Shown here: positions 41,662 to 49,928 of the stretch, in pieces | Numbering within the stretch: the first letter of the stretch is position 1 | Layout: each line of letters opens with the position of its first letter | Source: Variovorax paradoxus | Lineage (GTDB): Bacteria; Pseudomonadota; Gammaproteobacteria; Burkholderiales; Burkholderiaceae_C | Assembly: GCF_024734665.1 (NCBI RefSeq) | Contig: NZ_CP102931.1 | Location: 303,501 to 367,500, forward strand | Direction of reading: 5' to 3' | Length of the DNA: 64,000 nt | Position numbers and translations under genes: made by a program | The notes under the pieces: model-generated | What the model saw: the letters and a program-made list of their open reading frames with translations, nothing else | Told to the model about the DNA's origin: nothing | Databases searched by the model: none

Positions 41662-44008
41662 CCTGGTCGCTTTCGCTTGCTGGCTGCCGGTGGCACACAT
41701 GGCGCAGGCCCAAGTGATTGCAGACGATCAGGCGTTCACCCCGCTGGTCATCGACGTCGAAGTCAATGGCACGGCAGAGGGGCCTGCACGCTCTGCGCTC
41801 CGGCACGGGGGCAAGCTGTTGTTCAGCCGTGCCGACTTGCAGGCGTGGCGCGTCATCGTTCCCGCCCAGGCGACGGCCGTGGTCGAGGGGGCCGATTACT
41901 ACGACCCCGCTGCGTTGCCCAATGGCAGCGTGGCGCTGGAAGAAAGCACGCAGACGGCGCAAGTGCGCTTGCCGGTGACGGCATTCGTGGCCAGTGCACT
42001 CACCGGCAAGGCCGCGAACCGGCCGTCGCCGACGCCCTCGGTCAATGCCGCCTTCGTCAACTACAGCATGGCGCTGCAGCACGACAGCAACGGCACTGCC
42101 GCATCAGGACTGCTCGACAGCACGGTTTCGGGCCAATGGGGATTGCTGGCGAACAGCGTGCTCGTCGGCCAGTCGGCCTATCAGAATGCGACGGGCCTTT
42201 CGTCGCTGAGCAAGATGGTCCGGCTCGACAGCTACTACCGCTACGACGATCCGGATCGCCTGACGCGGCTGACGGTCGGCGACGCCATCACGCAGAACGC
42301 CGCGTGGTCCACGCCGTCGCGCTTCGCCGGGGTGCAGTTCGGCACCCAGTTCGGGTTGAGCCCCGGGTACATCAGCTATCCGGTGCCGTCGCTCACGGGC
42401 GGATCGGCCGTCGCATCGACGCTCGAGGCCTATGTGAACAACACGCTGCACTATCAGGGGCAGGTCGATTCGGGCCCGTTTTCGTTGAGCAACGTGCCGG
42501 TGCTCAGCGGTGCGGGTGAGATGAGCTTCTCGGTGTCCGACGCGCTGGGCGTGCGCCGCACCGTCACGACGCCCTACTACGTGAGCACGAATCTGCTGCG
42601 CGCGGGCTTGTCGGACTACTCGGTCAACGTGGGGTGGAGCCGCCTCAACTATGGCCTTCAGAGCAATGACTACGGCAGCCCGTTCGCTGCCGGCAACTGG
42701 CGCCGCGGACTCAGCGAGACGGCCACCATGGAACTGCATGGCGAGGCCGGCGCGCAGGTTCAGGTCGCCGGCGCCGGCCTGACGTGGGTGTGGGCACCGC
42801 TGGGGGAGTTCGGACTGCACGGCGCGGCCAGCCGCTCGCAGGACGCGGGCAGCGGAACGCTCGGGCGTGTTTCGTTCGCGCACATCGCTCCTGAGTGGAG
42901 CTTTTCTGCAAGCCGGCAATCCGCCAGCGCAGGCTTCATGCAGGTTGCCTGGCTGGACAGCCAGACGCACACGACCGGGCAGACGCAGCTGTTCCTGGGG
43001 CGATCCCTTGGCCGCCGCTATGGCAGCCTGGGCCTGGCCTACACGGCATTGCGCTACAGCGGTGGCGACGAGGCCAAGGTGCTGTCGCTCAACCACTCCA
43101 TTCAGCTCGGTGCAGTGTTCCTGAACACCTATGTGGCGCGCACCGACTCGGGCGCCACGGCGAATCGCCAGCGCGTCGCCTCGGTCGGCGTGAGCCTGAC
43201 CCTTCCGCTGGGCGACCGGCAGACCGCATCGGCCACGACCGACCGGCAAAACGGAAAGACCACCACCACGGTCGATGTCAGCCAGGCGACGCCGAGCGAT
43301 GAGGGGCTGGGTTGGCGCGTCGTGGCCTCGAATGGCGAGACAAAGCGCACCCAGGCCGAAGCAACCTGGCGAACCCCCTATGCGAGCTTCAACGCGCAGG
43401 TCGTCGACCTCAACAAGGAAACCAGCGCCAGGGTGCTTGCCGAGGGCTCACTGGGCTATACGTCGGGCATGCTCTTCGCGGCTCAGTCGTCCAGCGACGG
43501 CTTTGCGCTGGTGACGGTGCCCGGCGCGGCCGGCATCAAGATCTACCGGGAGAACAACCTGGCGACGACGACCGACGGCGAGGGGCATGCCCTCGTGACC
43601 GGCCTGCGCGCCTATGAGCTGAACAAGATCAGCGTGGACAACGGCGACCTGCCGATCTCGGCGCAGGTGCACTCCGACGTGCTGCAGGTCGTGCCGTCGT
43701 ACAAGGGCGTTGCGGCGGCCACCTTCGACATCTCGCGCGAACTGAGCGCCACGATGCAGATCCGGCTGCCTGACGGCTCGCCGCTGCCGGCTGGCATCGA
43801 CGTCATCGGCGAGAACCGTCCGTCTCCATTAATCACCGGCTACGGCGGCACGTTGCAGCTCGATCGCCCCCGTGCGGGCGAACGCTTCGAGGCGAATTGG
43901 CGTACAGGCCATTGCAGTTTCACGGTCGGCCCCATTCCGACCGCCGGCACGTTGCCACAAATCGGGCCCTACACATGCGAAACGATGCTTCCACCCACGG
44001 CGCGCTGA
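41636..44008 (+). CDS. Pilus outer-membrane usher (archaic chaperone-usher)
   Basis: A 790-residue usher. It starts at GTG (41636), overlapping the chaperone by 26 bases and giving a credible signal peptide (VRRLQRLSSLVAFACWLPVAH). Order: N-terminal domain (FTPLVIDVEVNGTAEGPARSAL), beta-barrel with an internal plug (SLTGGSAVASTLEAYVNNTL), and C-terminal domains with two cysteines (FEANWRTGHCSFTVGPIPTA, YTCETM). Ushers of archaic systems are shorter than FimD, as here. The upstream open frame is non-coding. The downstream subunit gene overlaps its end. Confidence 0.9.
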   Translation: MRRLQRLSSLVAFACWLPVAHMAQAQVIADDQAFTPLVIDVEVNGTAEGPARSALRHGGKLLFSRADLQAWRVIVPAQATAVVEGADYYDPAALPNGSVALEESTQTAQVRLPVTAFVASALTGKAANRPSPTPSVNAAFVNYSMALQHDSNGTAASGLLDSTVSGQWGLLANSVLVGQSAYQNATGLSSLSKMVRLDSYYRYDDPDRLTRLTVGDAITQNAAWSTPSRFAGVQFGTQFGLSPGYISYPVPSLTGGSAVASTLEAYVNNTLHYQGQVDSGPFSLSNVPVLSGAGEMSFSVSDALGVRRTVTTPYYVSTNLLRAGLSDYSVNVGWSRLNYGLQSNDYGSPFAAGNWRRGLSETATMELHGEAGAQVQVAGAGLTWVWAPLGEFGLHGAASRSQDAGSGTLGRVSFAHIAPEWSFSASRQSASAGFMQVAWLDSQTHTTGQTQLFLGRSLGRRYGSLGLAYTALRYSGGDEAKVLSLNHSIQLGAVFLNTYVARTDSGATANRQRVASVGVSLTLPLGDRQTASATTDRQNGKTTTTVDVSQATPSDEGLGWRVVASNGETKRTQAEATWRTPYASFNAQVVDLNKETSARVLAEGSLGYTSGMLFAAQSSSDGFALVTVPGAAGIKIYRENNLATTTDGEGHALVTGLRAYELNKISVDNGDLPISAQVHSDVLQVVPSYKGVAAATFDISRELSATMQIRLPDGSPLPAGIDVIGENRPSPLITGYGGTLQLDRPRAGERFEANWRTGHCSFTVGPIPTAGTLPQIGPYTCETMLPPTAR

Positions 44009-44505
44009 TCTGGGTTGCTGGTCTGATTTGCGCGCTGGCTGCCACGCCGGCACATGCGACATGCACGTCGACGGGCCTCGGGACGCCGACCTGTTCGGCC
44101 ACCATCAGCGCGACGGCCCTGAGCTTCGGAAACTACAGCGCGGCCACGACGAGCGCCACCACAAGTACCGGCACCATCACGGTGGCGGCCACGTTTTCAG
44201 GAAGCATCTTCGGAACCAGCACCTTGAGCTATACGGTCAGCCTGAGTGCGGGGAATTCGGGAACGACCACGAGCCGCTACATGAGCTATGGCAACTACAC
44301 CCTGAACTACAACCTGTACACCAGTTCGACCTATGGAACGGTCTGGGCGACCAGCACGGTGTCGGGCAGCGCGTCTGCCTCAGGTGGGTTCGGGACCAGG
44401 ACGGCAAGCACCACGCACACGGTCTACGGTCGCCTGCCCGCCGGCCAGTACACGGCTGCGCCGGGCAGCTATACCGACACCATCACGGTGACCGTGACCT
44501 ACTGA
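43975..44505 (+). CDS. SCPU-domain pilus subunit, probably tip
   Basis: A 176-residue protein with a signal peptide (GALIWVAGLICALAATPAHA) and an SCPU domain: cysteines at TCTSTGLGTPTCSATISA, then LSFGNYSAATTSATT and the terminal YTDTITVTVTY. It overlaps the usher gene by 34 bases. It has an extra cysteine pair at the N-terminus compared with the first pilin. In Csu-like systems the last gene encodes the tip adhesin, but tip proteins usually have two domains, whereas this has one. Confidence 0.8.
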   Translation: MRNDASTHGALIWVAGLICALAATPAHATCTSTGLGTPTCSATISATALSFGNYSAATTSATTSTGTITVAATFSGSIFGTSTLSYTVSLSAGNSGTTTSRYMSYGNYTLNYNLYTSSTYGTVWATSTVSGSASASGGFGTRTASTTHTVYGRLPAGQYTAAPGSYTDTITVTVTY

Positions 44506-44529
44506 GTTGTTGTTTCCGGGGTTTTCGGC

Positions 44530-44808
44530 TCAGTGCACCAAGACGGGGGTGTGGGCCAGCTCGGCGTAGCCTTCGAGCGTGTCTTCGACTTCTTCCTGGG
44601 TGGGGGTGTTGAGCTGCCAGGCGGCGATCTGCTGCTGGAACAGTTCGGCCCAGGAGCCGTCGAGGTACACCTCCTTGCCCGAACGCTTGTCCACGATCTC
44701 GAAGCCATGACGCTCCAGAACCGGCACATTCGGCTGCGCGGGCTCCTCGCCTTCATTGGGCTGCACGTGTACGACGACGAAAGACTCCGAGTCATAAAGC
44801 ATGTTCAT
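44530..44808 (-). CDS. DUF3567 protein
   Basis: A 92-residue cytoplasmic protein beginning MNMLYDSESFVVVHVQ. The block RHGFEIVDKRSGKEVYLDGS followed by WAELFQQQIAAW and PTQEEVEDTLEGYAELA is conserved in DUF3567, a family restricted to betaproteobacteria as far as I know. A second ATG lies 11 codons upstream (44841). No function is known. Confidence 0.85.
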   Translation of the reverse strand: MNMLYDSESFVVVHVQPNEGEEPAQPNVPVLERHGFEIVDKRSGKEVYLDGSWAELFQQQIAAWQLNTPTQEEVEDTLEGYAELAHTPVLVH

Positions 44809-44955
44809 GGCGGGCCCTGTGAGTATGTCGATGGCGTTCATGGGGTTTAGATAGCAATCAACGCGCCAGTTTCAAGATAGGTTGTCTATTTGTAAAACCA
44901 ACAGGCTAATCGGCATATCTCCAGGACCTTTTGCTTCGATAGTGTGACTTTCTCC

Positions 44956-46146
44956 TCAATTTGAGGGTCCCGCGGGTAGGGGTTTGCGCAATTGGGCGTC
45001 AGCGAAGTCCCCGTTGGGCTCCGTTTGCCTGATGCGTACGGGCAGATAGCCGTAGGCTGGCGCAAGCCAGAGCTCCAGTTTTCTATCGAAATCCCGGCGC
45101 GGGTTGCGGGTGAGTTTGCGCGCGGTGTATTCGCCGGCCGGGAGGGCTATCTTTTCCTCTTCGCCGACCACGAAGACCCAGACGTCGGCATCGCGCGGCC
45201 CCACGGTCTGGACCGAGATCCGGGTGCCCGCCGGATAGCGGTCCGGGCTGGCCGCCAGCAGGCCGCCGAGCTGCATCATGACGCTCATGCGGTCCTGCGC
45301 GCCAGCCAGCAGCGGCACGGGGGGCGTGTTGTTGCTGAACACGATCTGCCCCTGGTCGCGCACGAAATGCGACGCCACCTCGGCCTTGCGGCTTTCGGAG
45401 TACCGCTCGGGCTCTAGGCCGGAGGGGCCGATGCGGCCGGTGCTGTGCCAGTTGAGCAGGGTGAAGAACACCGCCTTGAGAGTCAGCCGCCCGTCGTAGC
45501 GGGTGCCGTCCTGCAGCCAGACGAGCTCACCGAATACGCCCCGCTGGGGCGACGCTCCCACCTGGCCGGTGGCTTCGAAATCGAGCGTGACCGAACCGGG
45601 GATCCTCAGCGCCTGGGTGCCGGCGATGGTGCCCGAGGCTTCGCTGCCGCCGGCCGCCTTGGTGCTGGTGCCCGTGCCACCAGCAGGGGAAGATGCACCG
45701 GCAGGGGCGCTGGCGGCTGCTTCGGGCGGTGCTGCTCCTGAATCGGGAGCGGCCTGAGCCGTCAGGTCGGGTGTTTCTGGAGCAGGGGGCACGGAAGCGT
45801 CTGGCTCCGGCGCTGCCGTAGCGGCTGCGGGAGCCGGCTTCGGACGGGGCACCGACGCCTCGCGGGGCCGTCGCGGCTTGGGCGGCGGCGCCGGCTTGGC
45901 TTCCGCCGGGGCGGCAGCCGGCGCCGCGGGCTTTTCGGAAGCCGGCGGCGCGATCACGATCGTCCGCGTGCTGAACTTGCTCGCCAGTGGCGAGGGTTCC
46001 GGCCCGATGGCCACCGGTGCCAGCCCGAGCACCAGCAGGTGGATCAGCGCCACCAGCAGCGTCAGACCGATCAGCACCCGCCACGACGGACGCCCGGGCA
46101 GGCCGGGAGGCAGCAAGGAAGAAGGAGGGGCGACGAGCGTCGACAT
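44956..46146 (-). CDS. DUF3108 protein with TonB-like anchor and Pro-rich linker
   Basis: A 396-residue protein starting at MSTLVAPPSSLL. One membrane helix at ~25-45 (WRVLIGLTLLVALIHLLVLG) is followed by a long Ala/Pro-rich linker with KPRRPREASVPRPKPAP, as in TonB-type envelope proteins. Residues ~175-390 form a DUF3108-like beta domain (PGSVTLDFEATGQV, YDGRLTLKAVFFTLLNW, LWLAPAYGYLPVRIRQTEPN). It probably spans the inner membrane with a periplasmic domain. The role is unknown. It is divergent from the FAH-family gene. Confidence 0.75.
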   Translation of the reverse strand: MSTLVAPPSSLLPPGLPGRPSWRVLIGLTLLVALIHLLVLGLAPVAIGPEPSPLASKFSTRTIVIAPPASEKPAAPAAAPAEAKPAPPPKPRRPREASVPRPKPAPAAATAAPEPDASVPPAPETPDLTAQAAPDSGAAPPEAAASAPAGASSPAGGTGTSTKAAGGSEASGTIAGTQALRIPGSVTLDFEATGQVGASPQRGVFGELVWLQDGTRYDGRLTLKAVFFTLLNWHSTGRIGPSGLEPERYSESRKAEVASHFVRDQGQIVFSNNTPPVPLLAGAQDRMSVMMQLGGLLAASPDRYPAGTRISVQTVGPRDADVWVFVVGEEEKIALPAGEYTARKLTRNPRRDFDRKLELWLAPAYGYLPVRIRQTEPNGDFADAQLRKPLPAGPSN

Positions 46147-46287
46147 CAGTGTGTGGAGTGAGGCGCCGGCCCGGAGGTTCACCAAGACCACCTCGGTACA
46201 CTGCCGCCCGTTCAACCAGTTTAAGTGGGAGCGGCGCCTGGCCTTGTGTACGCGCCGTGTCCCGCGCCATCACGCACGCACCGCATC

Positions 46288-47364
46288 ATGAAACTCGCCA
46301 CCCTGAAGGACGGCTCGCGCGACGGCCAGCTCGTCGTTGTCTCGCGCGACCTCACGCTCGCCCACTACGCCACCGGCATCGCGAGCCGGCTGCAGCAGGT
46401 GCTGGACGACTGGGGCTTCATGAGCCCGCAGCTGCAGGACCTGTACGACTCCCTCAACACCGGCCGCGCGCGCCACGCCTTCCCCTTCGATCCGTCGATG
46501 TGCATGGCCCCGCTGCCGCGCGCCTACCAGTGGGCCGACGGCTCGGCCTACATCAACCACGTCGAACTGGTGCGCAAGGCGCGCAACGCCGAGGTGCCCG
46601 AGAGCTTCTACAGCGATCCGCTGATGTACCAGGGCGGCAGCGACGACTTCCTCGGCCCGACCGACGACGTGATCGTGCCCAGCGAAGCCATGGGCATCGA
46701 CTTCGAGGCCGAGATCGCCGTCATCACCGGCGACGTGCGCATGGGCTCCACGCCCGACCAGGCGCTCGACGGCATTCGCCTCGTGATGCTGGCCAACGAC
46801 GTGAGCCTGCGCAACCTGATTCCGGCCGAGCTGGCCAAGGGCTTCGGCTTCTTCCAGAGCAAGCCCGCCACCGCCTTCAGCCCCGTGGCCGTGACGCTCG
46901 ACGAGATCGGCGAGGCCTGGCAGGACGGCCGCGTGCACCTGGCGCTGCAAAGCAGCTGGAACGGCCGCAAGGTCGGCATGTGCGACGCCGGCCCGGAGAT
47001 GACCTTCCACTTCGGCCAGCTCATCGCTCACATCGCCAAGACGCGCAACGTGCGCGCCGGCAGCATCGTGGGCAGCGGCACCGTGAGCAACAAGGGTGTG
47101 GAAAAGAACGGCCACATGGACTGGCCCAAGGGCTACTCGTGCATCGCCGAGAAGCGCTGCATCGAGACCATCCAGACCGGCCAGCCGTATACCGACTTCA
47201 TGAAATTCGGCGACACCATCCGCATCGAGATGAAGGGGCTGGACGGGCGTTCGCTGTTCGGCGCGATCGACCAGGAGATCGTGTCGACGGCCGGGCGACC
47301 GAAGGAGGCGCCGGTGTCGTTGGTGAAGCCGCAGGGCGGTCTGGAAGAAGCAGCTGAAGATTGA
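46288..47364 (+). CDS. Fumarylacetoacetate hydrolase (FAH)-family protein
   Basis: A 358-residue protein of the FAH fold. Residues ~125-300 hold the core (GIDFEAEIAVITGDVRMG, LANDVSLRNLIP, GFGFFQSKPATAFSPV and RAGSIVGSGTVSNKG). The Glu residues in FEAEIA suit a metal site. FAH proteins cut carbon-carbon bonds in catabolic diketo acids or act as decarboxylase/isomerases. The larger size and the VVSRDLTLAHYATGIA N-terminus fit true fumarylacetoacetate hydrolase-like enzymes. No tyrosine pathway genes are adjacent. Confidence 0.82.
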   Translation: MKLATLKDGSRDGQLVVVSRDLTLAHYATGIASRLQQVLDDWGFMSPQLQDLYDSLNTGRARHAFPFDPSMCMAPLPRAYQWADGSAYINHVELVRKARNAEVPESFYSDPLMYQGGSDDFLGPTDDVIVPSEAMGIDFEAEIAVITGDVRMGSTPDQALDGIRLVMLANDVSLRNLIPAELAKGFGFFQSKPATAFSPVAVTLDEIGEAWQDGRVHLALQSSWNGRKVGMCDAGPEMTFHFGQLIAHIAKTRNVRAGSIVGSGTVSNKGVEKNGHMDWPKGYSCIAEKRCIETIQTGQPYTDFMKFGDTIRIEMKGLDGRSLFGAIDQEIVSTAGRPKEAPVSLVKPQGGLEEAAED

Positions 47365-47369
47365 GCGGC

Positions 47370-47524
47370 TTGACCTTTCAAGGTCAATACTTCTGTCTGG
47401 CCGTATTTGATTCGTGATTTTGACCCTCCTGGGTCAAAAATCGATATCGCTTTAAATTGACCCTATAGAGGCAAAAAAGATTGATTTGATCAAGCGTTAA
47501 GCAATAATGCTCTTATCAGGTCAA
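47370..47524. promoter_or_regulatory. Operator-like palindromes upstream of hipBA
   Basis: TTGACCTTTCAAGGTCAA (47370-47387) has perfect eight-base arms. TTTTGACCC with GGGTCAAAA (47418-47439) has perfect nine-base arms and a four-base centre. A poorer copy starts TTGACC at 47457, and a half-site GGTCAA lies at 47519-47524 beside the start codon. All share TTGACC-gap-GGTCAA. A possible promoter is TTGATT (47481) and AATAAT. HipB-type antitoxins autorepress, so these are candidate HipB operators. Confidence 0.65.
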
Positions 47525-47527
47525 TTC

Positions 47528-47770
47528 ATGTACCTCACTCCAGACAATCTTTCTGAACTGGCCATGCGACTCACGGCCGAGCGCAAGCGCCAGGGTTTGT
47601 CGCGCGCGCAAGCCGCTTCGGTGTGCGGCGTCAGCCCCTCTTTCATCCGCGACGCGGAAAGCGATCCGGGGCGCTGTTCCTTGGTGAAATTGCTGCTCCT
47701 CGCGACCGGACTGGGACTCAAAGCCAGCCTTGGCGGTTGGCAGGGCGACCCCGAGGCGAGCGCCGAATGA
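47528..47770 (+). CDS. hipB: HipB-like antitoxin (XRE helix-turn-helix)
   Basis: An 80-residue DNA-binding protein: residues ~10-60 are an XRE-type helix-turn-helix (LTAERKRQGLSRAQAASVCG, then VSPSFIRDAESDPG). The ATG at 47528 sits next to a half-operator. Its stop overlaps the hipA-like start (ATGA), the usual order of antitoxin then toxin. Small HipB-type proteins neutralise HipA kinase and repress their promoter. Confidence 0.85.
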   Translation: MYLTPDNLSELAMRLTAERKRQGLSRAQAASVCGVSPSFIRDAESDPGRCSLVKLLLLATGLGLKASLGGWQGDPEASAE

Positions 47771-49023
47771 TCCGGCTGCGCATCTGGGCCAACGCCCGTC
47801 CAATGGGGTGGTTCGGCCATGCTGCCGCTGACTACTTCTTCGAGTACGACCCTCAATGGCTGGAACAGCCAGGGCACTATGTGCTGGCACCGCAATTTCC
47901 GCTGGTGGCAGAGCGCTACACCGGGCACCTGGTCCGGTCATTTTTCGAGAATCTGCTCCCTGAAGGCGATGCGCTCGACGACATCGTCAGCGCCATTCAT
48001 TTGCGCGGCGCTTCATCCTTCGAGTTGCTGGGCCGCCTGGGCGCGGAGCTTCCCGGCGTGCTCTCGCTGCTGCCGCCCGAGGCGCGGCCAGTGCCGGCGC
48101 AGGAATACCGTCCGCTATCGTTCGAGGAGCTGAGTCGACGGCTGGCCGGCCGCGACCGCACGCCGCTGTTGCTGTCCAACACCCAGGCGACCATGTCGCT
48201 GGCCGGCGCGCAGGACAAGATCGGCCTGCGCTTCGACCCGGCAGGCCAGCGCCTGAGCGACAGCATTGGCCAGTCACCCACCACGCACATCCTCAAGCCT
48301 GACACGCGCCAAGCGCGCTACCACCCCAGCGCAGTCAACGAATTTGCCTGCATGAAGCTGGCACGAGCGCTTCGGTTGCCGGTGCCGGAGGTTTGGCTGC
48401 TTCGCATTCCCGAGGCGGCTTACGTGGTCGAACGCTACGACCGGCTGCTGGCGGCGGGCAACATCGTGAGCCTTCATCAAGTCGACGGCTGCCAGTTGCT
48501 GGGACACGGCGCGGACTGGAAATATCAGCGTTCGGGTGGGCTGGTCAGCATTCCTTTGCTGGTCAAGGTCTTGCGCGGGCTGGGTGTGCGCGGCATCGAC
48601 CTGCTGCAGTTCCAGCGTTGGGTGATGTTCAACTACCTGATCGGCAATTCGGATGCGCACGCCAAGAACGTGTCGGTGCTGGTCGATGACAAGGGCTTCA
48701 GGCTCGCGCCGTTCTACGACCTGCTGTGCGTGCGCGCGTACGGGGACACTGGTCTGGCGCTGTTCATCGGGGACGAGGAAACCTTCGATTCGGTGGGCCG
48801 CCATTCCTGGGAGGCCCTGTGCGAAGACTGCGGCTTTCGCCTGCCTGAAACATTGGCCGAGTTCGGCAAGATGGCGCGCGCCTTGCTGCCAGCATGGCAC
48901 AAGGTCCGCGCGTCACTGGACAAGTCGCACGACCCGAACGATGCCGAAGTGCATGTGCTGGAAAGAATGACGTACGTGTTCGAGCTTCATGCTCGAAACG
49001 CGTTGTCGATGATTGGCGGCTGA
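47767..49023 (+). CDS. hipA: HipA-type serine/threonine kinase toxin
   Basis: A 418-residue toxin kinase. Features: N-terminal HipA-N fold (LVRSFFENLLPEGDALDDI), SLAGAQDKIGL region for nucleotide binding, NEFACMKLARALRLPVPEV, then the catalytic loop FNYLIGNSDAHAKN with Asp296 and the magnesium site FRLAPFYDLLCV. HipA phosphorylates glutamyl-tRNA synthetase in E. coli and promotes growth arrest; other HipA-like kinases have other targets. All motifs are intact, so it looks active. Translationally coupled to hipB. Confidence 0.9.
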   Translation: MIRLRIWANARPMGWFGHAAADYFFEYDPQWLEQPGHYVLAPQFPLVAERYTGHLVRSFFENLLPEGDALDDIVSAIHLRGASSFELLGRLGAELPGVLSLLPPEARPVPAQEYRPLSFEELSRRLAGRDRTPLLLSNTQATMSLAGAQDKIGLRFDPAGQRLSDSIGQSPTTHILKPDTRQARYHPSAVNEFACMKLARALRLPVPEVWLLRIPEAAYVVERYDRLLAAGNIVSLHQVDGCQLLGHGADWKYQRSGGLVSIPLLVKVLRGLGVRGIDLLQFQRWVMFNYLIGNSDAHAKNVSVLVDDKGFRLAPFYDLLCVRAYGDTGLALFIGDEETFDSVGRHSWEALCEDCGFRLPETLAEFGKMARALLPAWHKVRASLDKSHDPNDAEVHVLERMTYVFELHARNALSMIGG

Positions 49024-49062
49024 TCGCGAGGACGGCGCAATTAACGGCGTTAACAGGCTGGA

Positions 49063-49839
49063 CTACAGGCTCGCACCGCGCAGCAGTTCTTTCTGCGACC
49101 GTATCCCCAGCCGCCGGAACGCCCGGTACTGATGCGTGCGCACCGTCGTCAGCTCAACGCCGATCTCGCGCGCAGCTTCTTTCGCCGTTTTCCCAGCCAT
49201 CAGGTGCCCGATGACCTCGCGCTCACGCAGGCTCAACCTCAGCAGCCGCGAGGCCAGCGTGGGCTCCACCGCCTCCCGCACGGCCACTGCGCTGCGGCCA
49301 TGCGCCGCCGTCGCATCAGCCAGCAGCGTGGCGTGCGCCTCGATGCGCGCGAAGTCTTCCACACCGAACTCCGGCTGCGCAAGGCTGCGGTAGAAGCTCA
49401 CCGCCACGCGCTGCCCCGTGGGCAGCAGCAACAACACCGACGCGCGCTCGCGGATGCCGACGTCGCCATAGCAGGCGGCGCGGTAGGCCGGATCGGCCAC
49501 TTCGTCGGCGTGCTGGTGGCCCAGCCATAGCTGCGCGCGCTTCGGCAGCTTGCGCGCCGCGAGCCAGGCCATGTTCGGGTCGAGCAGGTCGAAGCGCTGC
49601 GCCACATAGCGTTCGGTGGTGCGCTCGGCCGTGCTGCCGTAGCTGCTGGCGGCCGACACCGCCTCGATGCGACCGGTGGCGTCGACCACGAACACGGTGC
49701 AGAAAGTCACCGGCATCACGCGCTGCATCGCCTTGAGATAGCTGCTTGCCAGATACGGCGTGCCCACGCCAGATAGCACGTCGCCGACGACGGCTGCGGC
49801 CAGCGCGGTGTCGGTGGGGTGGATGCGCCAGCGTCTCAT
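49063..49839 (-). CDS. LuxR-family transcriptional regulator
   Basis: A 258-residue regulator. The C-terminal helix-turn-helix is of GerE/LuxR type (LSLREREVIGHLMAGKTAKE, then VELTTVRTHQYRAFRRLGI). The N-terminal ~180 residues form an unrecognised sensory domain; I see no receiver or clear acyl-homoserine lactone site. The start MRRWRIHPTD (49839) leaves 89 bases to the divergent FAD monooxygenase gene, which it probably controls. Confidence 0.82.
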   Translation of the reverse strand: MRRWRIHPTDTALAAAVVGDVLSGVGTPYLASSYLKAMQRVMPVTFCTVFVVDATGRIEAVSAASSYGSTAERTTERYVAQRFDLLDPNMAWLAARKLPKRAQLWLGHQHADEVADPAYRAACYGDVGIRERASVLLLLPTGQRVAVSFYRSLAQPEFGVEDFARIEAHATLLADATAAHGRSAVAVREAVEPTLASRLLRLSLREREVIGHLMAGKTAKEAAREIGVELTTVRTHQYRAFRRLGIRSQKELLRGASL

Positions 49840-49928
49840 GCGTGAGGAAAAAGAAGAGCGGTTCGGGTAAGTACCTCGTACGAAGTTATGACATTGCCGC
49901 GCCGCGCGCATCGGGACAATCCCGTCGA

